Positions 54,638 to 64,000 of a stretch of 64,000 nucleotides of DNA are shown here, piece after piece. Below the pieces are notes generated by a model, which saw only the letters and a list, made by a program, of their open reading frames with translations, was not told the DNA's origin and did no database searches. The stretch spans positions 124,001-188,000 of the forward strand of contig JBBELK010001081.1 of assembly GCA_037783545.1 (NCBI GenBank). Direction: 5' to 3'. This stretch comes from Henricia sp. BOLD:AAB3569. Taxonomy: Eukaryota; Echinodermata; Asteroidea; Spinulosida; Echinasteridae. Positions within the stretch are counted from its first letter, which is position 1. Every line of letters starts with the position of its first letter. The position numbers and the translations under genes are program-made.

Positions 54638-57600
54638 CCAGTCAGTCCGCAGCGCGCTAAAAAGTGCTTGTTTTTATGTGCACAATATGCACGCGTGACC
54701 TCAACCAGTTACGGTCGTGCATATTTAATGAGCTTGAACAGCCCGTCGAAAACTAAGGATTTCTTAGTCGTTTCCAGAAATCTGACCTATAACACTAGAC
54801 TTTTCGGAAAGAAGAGAAACATATCTGTCGTCGAGTATCACTATTTCATGTTTTTTTTGCATTTTGAGGTGAGAAATATTCAGGAAAAAACACGTCCAAA
54901 AACACGACAAACGACACCCCAAAAATCGGCCAAAATCTTCCCTTGTCACTACAATCAGCAGTCCATGTTTACCTTTTATACAAAGAATATGTAATATTCT
55001 ACCCACAAATAATGAAAATTGTACGTACTTTTGTCTAGTCCAGTCAGGATGCAGCGAAATCCATCGTCATTCCGAATAAACACAAACCCAAAATTACCGC
55101 CGTGGCACCGCATAGTTTCCCGTTGTCCGATTGGCTAACGATGACGTCATTGCTAGTTCCAGATTAGACTGGTTTCTAGTCCACCAATTTTTTCGTGGGT
55201 TGTACACACGGAGCTATTTATTGAATGCATGTATAGGTCTACCTTTATTTCCTTTTCTCCTCTTCGAACAGTATTGTTAAGCCCCCATAAATCAAGTTAA
55301 ATTCAAACCGGTTAGGTGTAAAAACTCTCAAACCATAGCCAAGTGTGTAGTCAATCTTAGTTTTAATCATTTTTTCCTAAAAATCACTTAGCCGGGATCT
55401 GAAGCTTTTTTTATGTTTACACAAGAGTGAAGTAATTTCCTAATGTTCTTTTTCCTTGTTCTATGCCTCCATCTGCCCAAATAAATTTTAAACAGTAATC
55501 AGTCCAGTTGGGCAAAGGATTATATGACACAGGAAACACGACAGATTGTTAACGGTTCTTTTTAATTTATTCAATGTCACACATCTTTGGATACTACACA
55601 GCAACTGATAAATAAATATGTTAAAACATGTACATGACTTATGATCGACATATGGTGGACTTAAAACAGTTATTATTGCCAAAAATGTAACCATAATGAA
55701 AAACCACGAGCGGAATAGTCACAACAGGTTCTGTTGTTGCAAAGAGTATATAATTACAAAAATATTATAAAAAAGTTTTGAAAACTCGTTAACTGCCACA
55801 CATGTAAACACTCAGATTAGAGTTTCTAAAGTATACTGGATAAACTGTAAAAGACAAATACATGTATGACGATACAAAATATATGGTTCATTGATTGTAT
55901 TTCAAGCTGCAGAGATCCCAAAAATAAAATATAGGTTGTATCTCTCATCACTGACATCAGCTGGTTTAACATTATATTCATGTAAACTCTAGGTGGGACT
56001 TGCTCTAACAACACATGCATATAAAACATGAAGTTATGAAAATCAGTTGACAATTTTGACATGCATTGTAATTAGATCATGTGAGCTTATTTTAGGAAGC
56101 AAAAAGCTCTTACTTTTGACCGTGTTTTTTTCTGGTGTCATGCTGGGATTTAAATTTGTTGGGTGTATTTCTGCTAGCAAGCAAAACAAATGCAATCTAT
56201 ATCGAATAAATTGGGCAATAGAAAGTGCATCAGGTTTCTCAGATTGTCAATTTTTGACATGATAAGGTGGCTCCACCTTGAACTCATGCGTCCACAAGCT
56301 TTATGGCCCACACATAGGTTTGTTACAGGTTTTGTTTTTACCCCCAGATCTTGTTTTACCCCAGCGTAAGTTTGCAAGTAAGTGAGTAAGAATGACTAAA
56401 ATTACCAGAGATAAATGCCGGAGTCTCTGTGAAGTTGTCGGGAGATGACTGTCTCAGATTAACTTTGCGTTATCCTATGCCATTGTGCTTTTGATGCTGC
56501 ATACATGTACATAACAGCAGGTCCCCATGATGACCGCTGCAGTAATTGGAAAAAGTTAAAACAAAATTAGTGAGCACTATTAATAACATCGAGGGGGAGG
56601 GGGAGGGGCCAAGTTCATAAGGGGGCGACTTGACCTGATTCCAACTTTAAAATTCCCAATACTTTCAAAAATAAATAAAAGTGGGATAAAAAAAAATTAA
56701 GATTTTGTTTTAATTGTGTGAAGAAAGACTTAACAATTTGTCAGCCTGACTCATATGTTTTGCACCCAAGGTCTGAAGCCATGATCGACTCCCCAAATTT
56801 CCCTCAACTTTGAAGTCGAGTCGGTCAACGGACGAGTTGGTCCAACGGTCGAGTTGGTCCAATGGTCGAGTTGACTGTCATGAATGTGTTCAGGCGCATT
56901 TCTACAATGTCTGCGTGCACACGCGTACGTGTGCAGCCACAGTCGCACTGCTAAAAGGGTGAAATCTCGCGGTAAAATCGTAGCGCAAAAACCATTGAAA
57001 AAACTCTTTCAGCAAGCCACATGACACGTTAAACAAAAGCACGTGTCTTCATCTATCGGAAAAACGCTATTGTTTTCCAAAGTTTTGTCTAGTCCAGTCA
57101 GGATGCACAAACCAATTGACCCCCTCAAAATCCACGATACGACCCATCACTTCAGATTTACACAATTACCAACTAAAAAATTACCCAAATTGTGACAAAA
57201 TATACATCAATCGAAACAGAAAGAATTGTTTTCCAAACTTACCCAGCCATCTTGGCCACCAACTACTCGTTTAAAACGCTTGCGAGCAACAAAATAAGGC
57301 CAACGAAATCTCGCGAACATCCCGGACTTTCTCGCGGTGCGTTCACGCCGATGAGCTGTGCAGATAAAATTGGGCATTTGACCTCATTATCGGGGGCGCT
57401 GCGGACTGACTGTAGCGCATAATATAGTCCAGAACTTAACCTCAAATTTCCCGCTGGGGTCAAAGGTCAATCGAGCTCATAAATATTCATTCACGTCGCG
57501 GTGTTCGATACCGCGATATCGATATCTGCAGCGCAGCATGCATGTACGTGTGCGCAAACTGCATACGAGTACTGTACTGTACACATAGCGCGTATTGCAT

Positions 57601-57984
57601 GCAGTGTGTATGTGACTCAGCTAATGCAGCGAGAATAGAGATAGCTAGCACGAACGTTTTAATGGCTAGGTCACTTTGGGGGTGGGGCGTAGGGGAACTG
57701 GTGTACCTGTGAGGTTTACTGTGATGGGGGTGCGAGTGATTGGGTGGGGTCCTACATGGGAAAACAACATTTGGATATAGCTTATTCCTTGCTGTGCCAT
57801 TTATTTCAGTTTCATGCTAAAAGTGCAAAAAAACGAAAATATTATAAAAACCAACTGTTCTTGTTTATCCTTTTCTTGAAGTTCAACATGTACATGTACA
57901 ATGTAGTAGCAGATCTAATATTTTTGTGGCCCGCCGGGTGGGAGCTTCAGATAAGACATGTTTTGCAATGCACAAAATAATTAA
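54638..57984. other. Non-coding stretch
   Basis: No gene recognised. TTTTGTCTAGTCCAGTCAGGATGCA occurs twice (55031 onward and 57083 onward) as TGTCTAGTCCAGTCAGGATG. GAGTTGGTCC units lie at 56814-56876, a GGGGGAGGGGGAGGGG tract at 56592-56607, and 57397-57440 matches part of the 86-bp repeat family. Confidence 0.3.
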
Positions 57985-59400
57985 GCAGGCACACAACTCA
58001 GCAAAATAAGTTCTCGGTAGTCTTATTTAAATTAATATTTAACACAAGAGTCACCTAGTAATGGGATTATGACCTGAACATTCATTTAACAACGACATGG
58101 GTGTGAAACAAAACTGCAATTAAGTGAGCAGTTTATTGAATCCATTCCTTCAATGTATCTGTCTGATTAACTTGTGAAGCACAAAACTAATCAAATTATC
58201 ATGAGGATGCTTGATTTGAGGGTTTTCATTAACATAATGCACTCTTTCAACCAGGTATTGGACATTTAACCGGTTAACCGGGAAAACAAATGAAAAACCA
58301 TTTTGCCGAACGTTTAAACGAAACCCAATTTTAAAGAATTTACAATAGTTTTCAAAGGTTTTTTGTATTTACTTCATGAAATTGAAATAAATGTATATGG
58401 AGTTGTAGTAAAATTTTCACCCGATAAAGATTCAATGATTATTTTGGGGGCCTAGGGGTATTGTGTGCATTGCAAATGCACCTATAAAGTAAAACAACAC
58501 CAACAACTTTGGTGTCGGCTGAACGGTTAACCGGTTAACCGACACTGGAAAGAATTGCAAACCGGTTTCTGAATTAACCGTAAATGCCCATCCCTACTTT
58601 TAACAGATGGGAATGTTAATCTACAAAAAAATAGAAATTATTCATCTTTCAGTTGCAATTTTTAATAAAACTTAATTCAGTATGACAGTACATCAAGATT
58701 TTAAAAATGCATTCTGAATTAAGACTGAGTTACACACTTGAGTTTATTTGTGTTAAATCCTTCAATTCCATTTGCATGATCCAGTATTTTTGAAGGGACC
58801 TTTCAGATAACATACATTTTTTTGCAATGTGCAAATAAGCAGGCACACAATTTACAGGAAATGTTTCCCTCCTGTAGAAAAAAAGGCCAGGCCGGGGGAC
58901 TTCATGACTATGCCACCTCAATACAAACTCAACAAAATAAGTTCCCAGACATTTATTCAAGTTCAAACATTTCAAATTAGGCCTAATAGTTGATACAACA
59001 ATCCTCACCCAGTATAATTGCCTAGGTAGGCCTATATGAGTGACCTGAACATTCATTTAAAAATGGCATGGGGTGTGAAGCAAAACTGCAAGTGCATGAG
59101 CACTCCATTCCTTCAAATTTAGAAGTCTCATATTTTTCAGTGTCTCAACATGTGAAACACAAAACTAATCAATTATGAGTATTCTTGAATTGCAATGAGG
59201 GTTTTCATTAACATAGTGTACTTTCAAAAGAATGGAATGTTAATCTGCAAAACAAGAAATTATTAATCTTTCAGTTGCAATTTTTAACAAAACTGAATTC
59301 CTGAATTCAGTAGGAGTACATCCAGATTCAAAAACATGCATTATGAGCTACACAACTGCAATAATGAGCTACACACATGAGTTTATTACTATATAGTGTT
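57985..59400 (+). repeat. Tandem segmental duplication, two diverged units
   Basis: Unit 1 (about 57985-58740, including the hAT insert) and unit 2 (about 58900-59400) share ordered blocks: ACCTGAACATTCATTTAA, CACAAAACTAATCAA, GGGTTTTCATTAACATA, GGAATGTTAATCT, TCTTTCAGTTGCAATTTTTAA. Neither unit codes. Confidence 0.75.
58252..58596. mobile_element. Non-autonomous hAT element, 345 bp, with 8-bp target duplication
   Basis: The right end ...ATGCCCATCCCTA reads TAGGGATGGGCAT in reverse, the classic hAT terminus; the left end CAGGTATTGGACATTT is its diverged partner. The flanks CTTTCAAC (58244-58251) and CTTTTAAC (58597-58604) agree at 7 of 8 bases. The paralogous unit at about 59225-59235 lacks the insert. 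GGTTAACCGGTTAACC words lie near both ends. Confidence 0.85.
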
Positions 59401-59906
59401 CAATTTGCCTTTCACACTCATTTTTCAATGTAACCTGCAGCCATGCACAGAATGTTCATATACGTGCTGCTGCAGAGGATTACTGTCTGTGAATGAAATA
59501 TGAACAATTTCTGCATCTGCCGTAATTAAATTTGGAGCAAAATTACTTTGTAGACAACAAAATATATCAGTGTAGAATTAATGCAGCTTTGCACAGATCA
59601 GGAAGTTGTAAAAATTGCCCCTTTTTTGCACAGGAATTTCTCCAAAAAGCTGCAGAGCAAATCAGAAAGGTATGCCGCATTTTCTGTTCAAATGTAACAT
59701 ATTTTCAGGGTGAGATAAAGTGCACAGACAATGAACCATCTTCAAAAACATAACACTATATATACTAGTCAGTGATTTTTCAAATCAGGGCAGTGATCAT
59801 TCATCCTATCATTTCATGTATGTCAGAATGCTCAGAAAGGAAGACACATATAATGCAATACATATACATTTTCTATTGTTGCAATGGTGTAAGAGCTTAA
59901 CGCCCC

Positions 59907-59949
<43 letters not shown>

Positions 59950-60890
59950 CTGCCTCTTTATGGGTCCATAATATATTGGAACAGTGGAAACAAATATTTG
60001 AGGGGTCCTTGAAATGGTATAACAAAATCAAGCTTTTGAATTTGTATGTTCATGAGCAAAGTTATGACATCACATCAGGCAAACACAGGATCACTCTAAA
60101 CTCTGCACAAAATATTGCACCATTTTCTCCAACTTTGATGAAACTTTTGCAACCCATGGCTGCATCATTTGAGTTTGTTTTACATGTTGCTTGTAAAAAA
60201 TATGGAAATAAAAAACGCAGCAGTTTGCCACAACTCCAGTTTGTTTTTCTATACTTTCTCTTAGTTTTTGTAAACAAATTGTCAAAGTTGAAAATGTTGT
60301 CTTTTATTCATTTAAAATTGAAATGAACAGCACCAATGTCTGTATATAAACAAAAAGCTAATGGCTTTTAAAACGGGGTGCAATTTGATTTGTTAAAGTT
60401 TGTAATGTGGAGCACCCTGTCAAGCTTTAAAAGAATAATGTTGATAAAATGCCTGGTAGAAATTTCAGCCAATGATGCATGCAGTAATACTTCAGAAAAC
60501 CTTAAAAAATACATGTATGGTTTTTGTGTTGAATACTTGTGTTGAAATACTTTAGTTGGCAATTTTTTCCACAAATGTACAATTACACGGGAACAATTAT
60601 GTGACGTTTAAAAGTTTGTTATATTGTTATCTACACTTTTAGTCGGGTTTTTCTTGTGTAGTTGTGAAGTAAACTTATGGGTAACTGCAATAGAAACTGC
60701 AGTATATATGGGCCTTTTTTTGCCTATTGTGTATAGATTTTGTACTAAAGTAAAGTGGCCATATATTAGTCAACAAATTTAGTACACCTGCTTTTGTTAG
60801 AACTAATAACTGGCTTTATTTTACCATGTAAATTTTTCTTAAATACCATGCAATAAAATACACAAAGCACACGTACTGTGTCTTTATTTG
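59401..60890. other. Non-coding stretch with a 39-base C run
   Basis: 59908-59946 is an unbroken run of 39 C. No gene is supported; a 116-codon open frame at 59976-60326 has no recognisable features. Confidence 0.35.
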
Positions 60891-60954
60891 ACTAAATTCT
60901 GACCTCTTGACCTTAAAAATAGCTATTTTTAAGGTCAAGAGGTCAGAATTTAGT
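60891..60954. repeat. Perfect 64-bp palindrome, no spacer
   Basis: Arms 60891-60922 (ACTAAATTCTGACCTCTTGA onward) and 60923-60954 are exact inverse copies meeting at TAG/CTA. Long spacer-free palindromes are usually unstable. Confidence 0.95.
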
Positions 60955-61186
60955 AGATAAGATTTGTTTCTTTAAAATGAAGTGCACTGATTTGATGGAA
61001 AAACCTGAAATTATAGGTGAGAAAATTTGAACACGGCAGGATGAAGAAGTGTTTCCGCACAAAATCTTCTTTTTTTTCTCACTCCTATATATATATTTTT
61101 TTCATCAAATCTGCACGTACAGATATGCTTGATTTTGAAGACAAAATCTGATCAACTTCTCAACTCTTTCCAACTATACAAACGTG

Positions 61187-61228
61187 TACACCTGCATGCG
61201 TGGCTATATAGCCACGCATGCAGGTGTA
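61187..61228. repeat. Perfect 42-bp palindrome, no spacer
   Basis: TACACCTGCATGCGTGGCTA starts an arm that is exactly inverted after the centre GCTAT/ATAGC. Confidence 0.95.
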
Positions 61229-61489
61229 TACTGTATGTTTGTTCGTTTCATAATGCACAGCGCGTAGCCGGCATAGGAGGCCGATATGTATACATTATAA
61301 TATTATAATGACTATGCGGCGTACATTGCGCGGACAATTTTCGAGAATCGATTCCCGACCGTCGATTATTCGGCGCGCCTCACACACATGATTGATAAGC
61401 GCTGCGTCCAATCAGACTAGGTGGGCGGAGCTATAGTTCCCTGAAATTTCTCAGGGAACTGGAGGTTAAGTTCTGGACTATATTATGCG

Positions 61490-61575
61490 CTATCCAAATC
61501 ATGTCGATATTGCGCCCTCTATAGTCGGCCGCGCTACTATCCAATATCGCAATAATATAGTCCAGAATCTGGACT
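61490..61575 (-). repeat. 86-bp perfect inverted repeat, right copy
   Basis: Exact reverse complement of 54552-54637. It is preceded by GAGGTTAAGTTCTGGACTAT, which also matches (inverted) 57420-57446, so the family has longer forms. Confidence 0.9.
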
Positions 61576-62479
61576 AATGCAGCGCATGCACGTGGATCCT
61601 GGATCAAAATATGTCAACTTATCATTTTCGCTCGACTTGATTGGACTCACTAGACACTAGAATGTGTAACCTATGAAGTTTTTCATGCCCCAAATTGAAA
61701 ATTTGTACCCATTAAAGTTTACAAAGAATTCCGTTTACTGGCTGCCACTTATTCTCCTTAGGCCCGAATGACTTAATAATAATAACCACCAAAACTTGTA
61801 AATTTTAAAGAGAAGTGATTTTAGGAGTGGAAACCTGATCACAACTATTTCCTTGAAAATACTTCCTTTTCTGCCCTGTTCCATAGAGTTAACACACGGT
61901 GTCTCAGTGGCGACCAGTAAACGAAATTCATACCAAAATGTAAGTATAATTCCATTTGTTTTTTTATAAACTGAAATTGCAATCAAATTACCTCTCACTT
62001 TTACTTCTTCAGATTTTTTAAAAAAATGCACAAAAACTGCACACGGATGCACATGTCGTGCATATGCATGATCACATGCACGGACAGCCACTGGGACATA
62101 GTTTTTTTTACCGGTAATGCACTAAACTACTTATTTTTGTTCCCTCTCATATAAATCATGACATTTTCCCTTATGAATCATCAAGCTATCCTTTTTACTT
62201 GGACAATTCTTGGTTTCTGTGCATGGCAATCTACGTGTACCCCAACATTGTCTGAAGCCGCGGTTCTTTTTAATGGCCATTTTCAAACTTTATTTCCCTT
62301 CATATAAAATGTCACGTGACCGTAGTTGTTTATTTCGTATCACAATCAAGTAAATTTTTTACGCAAAATTATGGTGTGGCCTTGGCTAATGCAAACAAAA
62401 GTATAGGTTTTTGAAGTCCTCAGCTGATCTGCTGATTAGGTGTTTAAACTAACCAGACGGCTTGTAATATTTTCAAAAT
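61576..62479. other. Non-coding stretch
   Basis: No gene or repeat family recognised. Confidence 0.25.
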
Positions 62480-63470
62480 GGAGACTTGTTGCAACTCTTC
62501 AGTCTTGAAATTAACCCCAGTACCGACATTGGTAAAACACATGTACAACATATACATGTAGACTGAACGCTAAATAGTCTATCATCAACGATATTTATTC
62601 TTCTTTCTTTCTTTTGACTGCAGGAATGATCTGTGCCTGAATTTCTGGCATTGTGCTGATGTGATGTTGCCTTGTGATGGTTAAGAGATGCTGTAGGTCG
62701 TCCCACATGCCATGTTACAGCCATCCAGGTTCTGAACTCTGTGTGTATGAGTTCACTGCCTTGCTCATTCAGAAGAAAGCTCATCCCAAATCTCTCAAGC
62801 TGCTCGACTGCATTATGATACAAGAGTCTGCAAGAAAGGTAGACGAGTTCTACTGATTTTGTCGCAACCGCTACATATTGTACATGTACCGGTACATGTA
62901 TAAATATTTCTTATTTCGAGGGCTGTAATACTAATAGAAGTTTGACTACATACTTGACCAAAGTCATCCTGTGTGGTTATTTGTCTGTGATATTGCAAAA
63001 TTTAGACATCAGCAAATTTCATGAAAATTTCATGAAATTGTTCACCAACCTATACACGCTGATCTGAAATGCTAATTTGAATGTGCTTCCACCTTTGTCA
63101 CTTCCTACTTTAATACAAATTCCATCTTCTGGAATGACTCCAATTGTGCCAAACTGGTGCATTTCACCTGAAAAATTGGGGGAAAAAGCAATTATAATTA
63201 GGCTATATAAATTTGTTATTCATGTCATATTTTGTTGTATTTTCTTTTCCCATATGCAGGTCACTATTGGTGCCTGTCCAGGTAGTCCATCACCATGGAG
63301 GGAAGATCTTTCACGTGCACAAATAGAACATCTTTTATGATCAATCCACTGACTCCATGTGCCTTATTGTTTGATGGAAACAGAATTGGTTGGAGTGAGC
63401 CGCGCAAGTTGTCTTTTAAGAGACTGTTTTGTCGTTTTCTCATCTGTCGCTCTGAGGACACTGCTATCCC
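62480..63470 (-). CDS. Fragment of a multi-exon gene with IKxGxDKGGxxFK motif
   Basis: Minus-strand exons: about 63470-63280 (LRGSLQPILFPSNNKAHGVS, VKDLPSMVMDYLDR; 3' boundary unclear); 63167-63050, with a good acceptor (TTTTTCAG) and donor (AG/GTTGGTG), reading GVIPEDGICIKVGSDKGGS and FKLAFQISVYR; and from about 62829 (acceptor TTTCTTGCAG), reading HNAVEQLERFGMSFLLNEQG. I recall invertebrate and fish gene models with IKIGGDKGGGSFKM near a valine-proline segment, lacking a named function. It could be a host gene or one carried by a transposon. Confidence 0.45.
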
Positions 63471-63865
63471 ACTTGGGCCTAGGTATCTGCATTGGGAAGG
63501 GGGGAGGGTTGTAGGTTGGGTTAAGCAGAGATTTACGGTTCAATTCCTATCCAGAAGAGTTGCTAAGCTTGTGACATGTGTTAGGATGGATTCACACTGA
63601 AAATTTGTCATGCATTGCACGCTTAATGTAAAACGCGTCAATTTTTAGTTGTTTTTTTGTGTGTGTCATTCTATGATTTTCAGAGCATCAGTTCACCTCA
63701 AATTAATATTTGTTCAAAATGACGCACGTTAACGTGCAAAAATGATTAGTGTAAATCCACCCTTATACACACTTGGATATGCCTTAAACTTTGCATTTAA
63801 GATTACCTTTTTTGCCAGGTTCTATGTGGAACATAACTCATGTGTATATTTACTCATGTGTATAT

Positions 63866-63965
63866 TTTATTTATTTATTAACCAAATCCAACAGCGATCA
63901 AGTCGCCAATTACAGGTTGGTAATATTTATTTATTTATTTATTAACCAAATCCAGCTGCATGACC
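63866..63965. repeat. Two SINE 3'-end fragments
   Basis: TATTTATTAACCAAATCCAA followed by CAGCG and CCAATTACAGG (63866-63917) matches the tail side of the SINE at 5424-5630. A second TTATTTATTAACCAAATCCA follows at about 63930-63953. Heads are missing. Confidence 0.55.
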
Positions 63966-64000
63966 TCATACAACCAATCAAAATTACCTTGGAAGTTTTA

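Noticed and set aside
54668-54994. 108-codon ORF after the 86-bp repeat
   Set aside because: No domain or splice context, and composition like the surrounding non-coding DNA.

Overview
The window is animal genomic DNA, most likely from a marine invertebrate. The GTAGGCCTAC and TACATGTACATGTA words and the mix of tRNA-type SINEs, Harbinger, hAT, Helentron and foldback elements would suit an echinoderm or hemichordate, but that is only an impression. There is no bacterial operon structure, rRNA or true tRNA. Almost everything recognisable is mobile or virus-derived, much of it nested.

Region 1 (1-8400 and 17957-19951) is a decaying Polinton/Maverick-type endogenous virus. It holds the C-terminal end of a family-B DNA polymerase, a retroviral-type integrase, a double-jelly-roll major capsid candidate, an A32/FtsK-type packaging ATPase, several small membrane proteins, two tandem minor-capsid (penton-like) genes, a hydrophobic protein and a Cys-rich zinc protein. 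Most of the larger genes carry one or more single-point breaks. The two parts are separated by about 9.5 kb of unrelated repeats, and no protease gene is visible. All three convergent gene pairs meet at a perfect inverted repeat. Two downstream starts overlap the upstream stop as ATGA.

Region 2 (8400-17956) is repeat DNA: a GTCAACTCGGTCCC minisatellite foldback, MITEs, a 2.65-kb Helentron-like element full of TGACGTCA palindromes and carrying a solo LTR, and a 1.1-kb insert between 46-bp direct repeats.

Region 3 (20-32.7 kb) has two copies of one SINE family with target duplications and a Harbinger gene pair: a Myb/SANT-like gene (+) and a HARBI1-like transposase (-) whose intron holds a foldback element.

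Region 4 (33.6-49 kb) is the most unusual. A Gypsy retrotransposon (minus strand: RT, RNase H, integrase, 3' LTR) is split inside its RNase H domain by a 12,480-bp insertion. The insertion has perfect 23-bp terminal inverted repeats, a 2-bp target duplication, and interiors built from minisatellites whose cores are self-complementary words (CATATG, CCATGG, CAATTG). Nested in it are a Helentron copy, an 0.8-kb foldback and a LINE fragment.

Region 5 (49-64 kb) has more foldbacks and MITEs, a broken minus-strand gene with collagen-like, Gly-rich and Asp-rich repeats, a perfect 86-bp inverted repeat whose arms lie 6.9 kb apart, a 345-bp hAT MITE inside one unit of a segmental duplication, two perfect palindromes, and a multi-exon minus-strand gene fragment at 62.5-63.5 kb.
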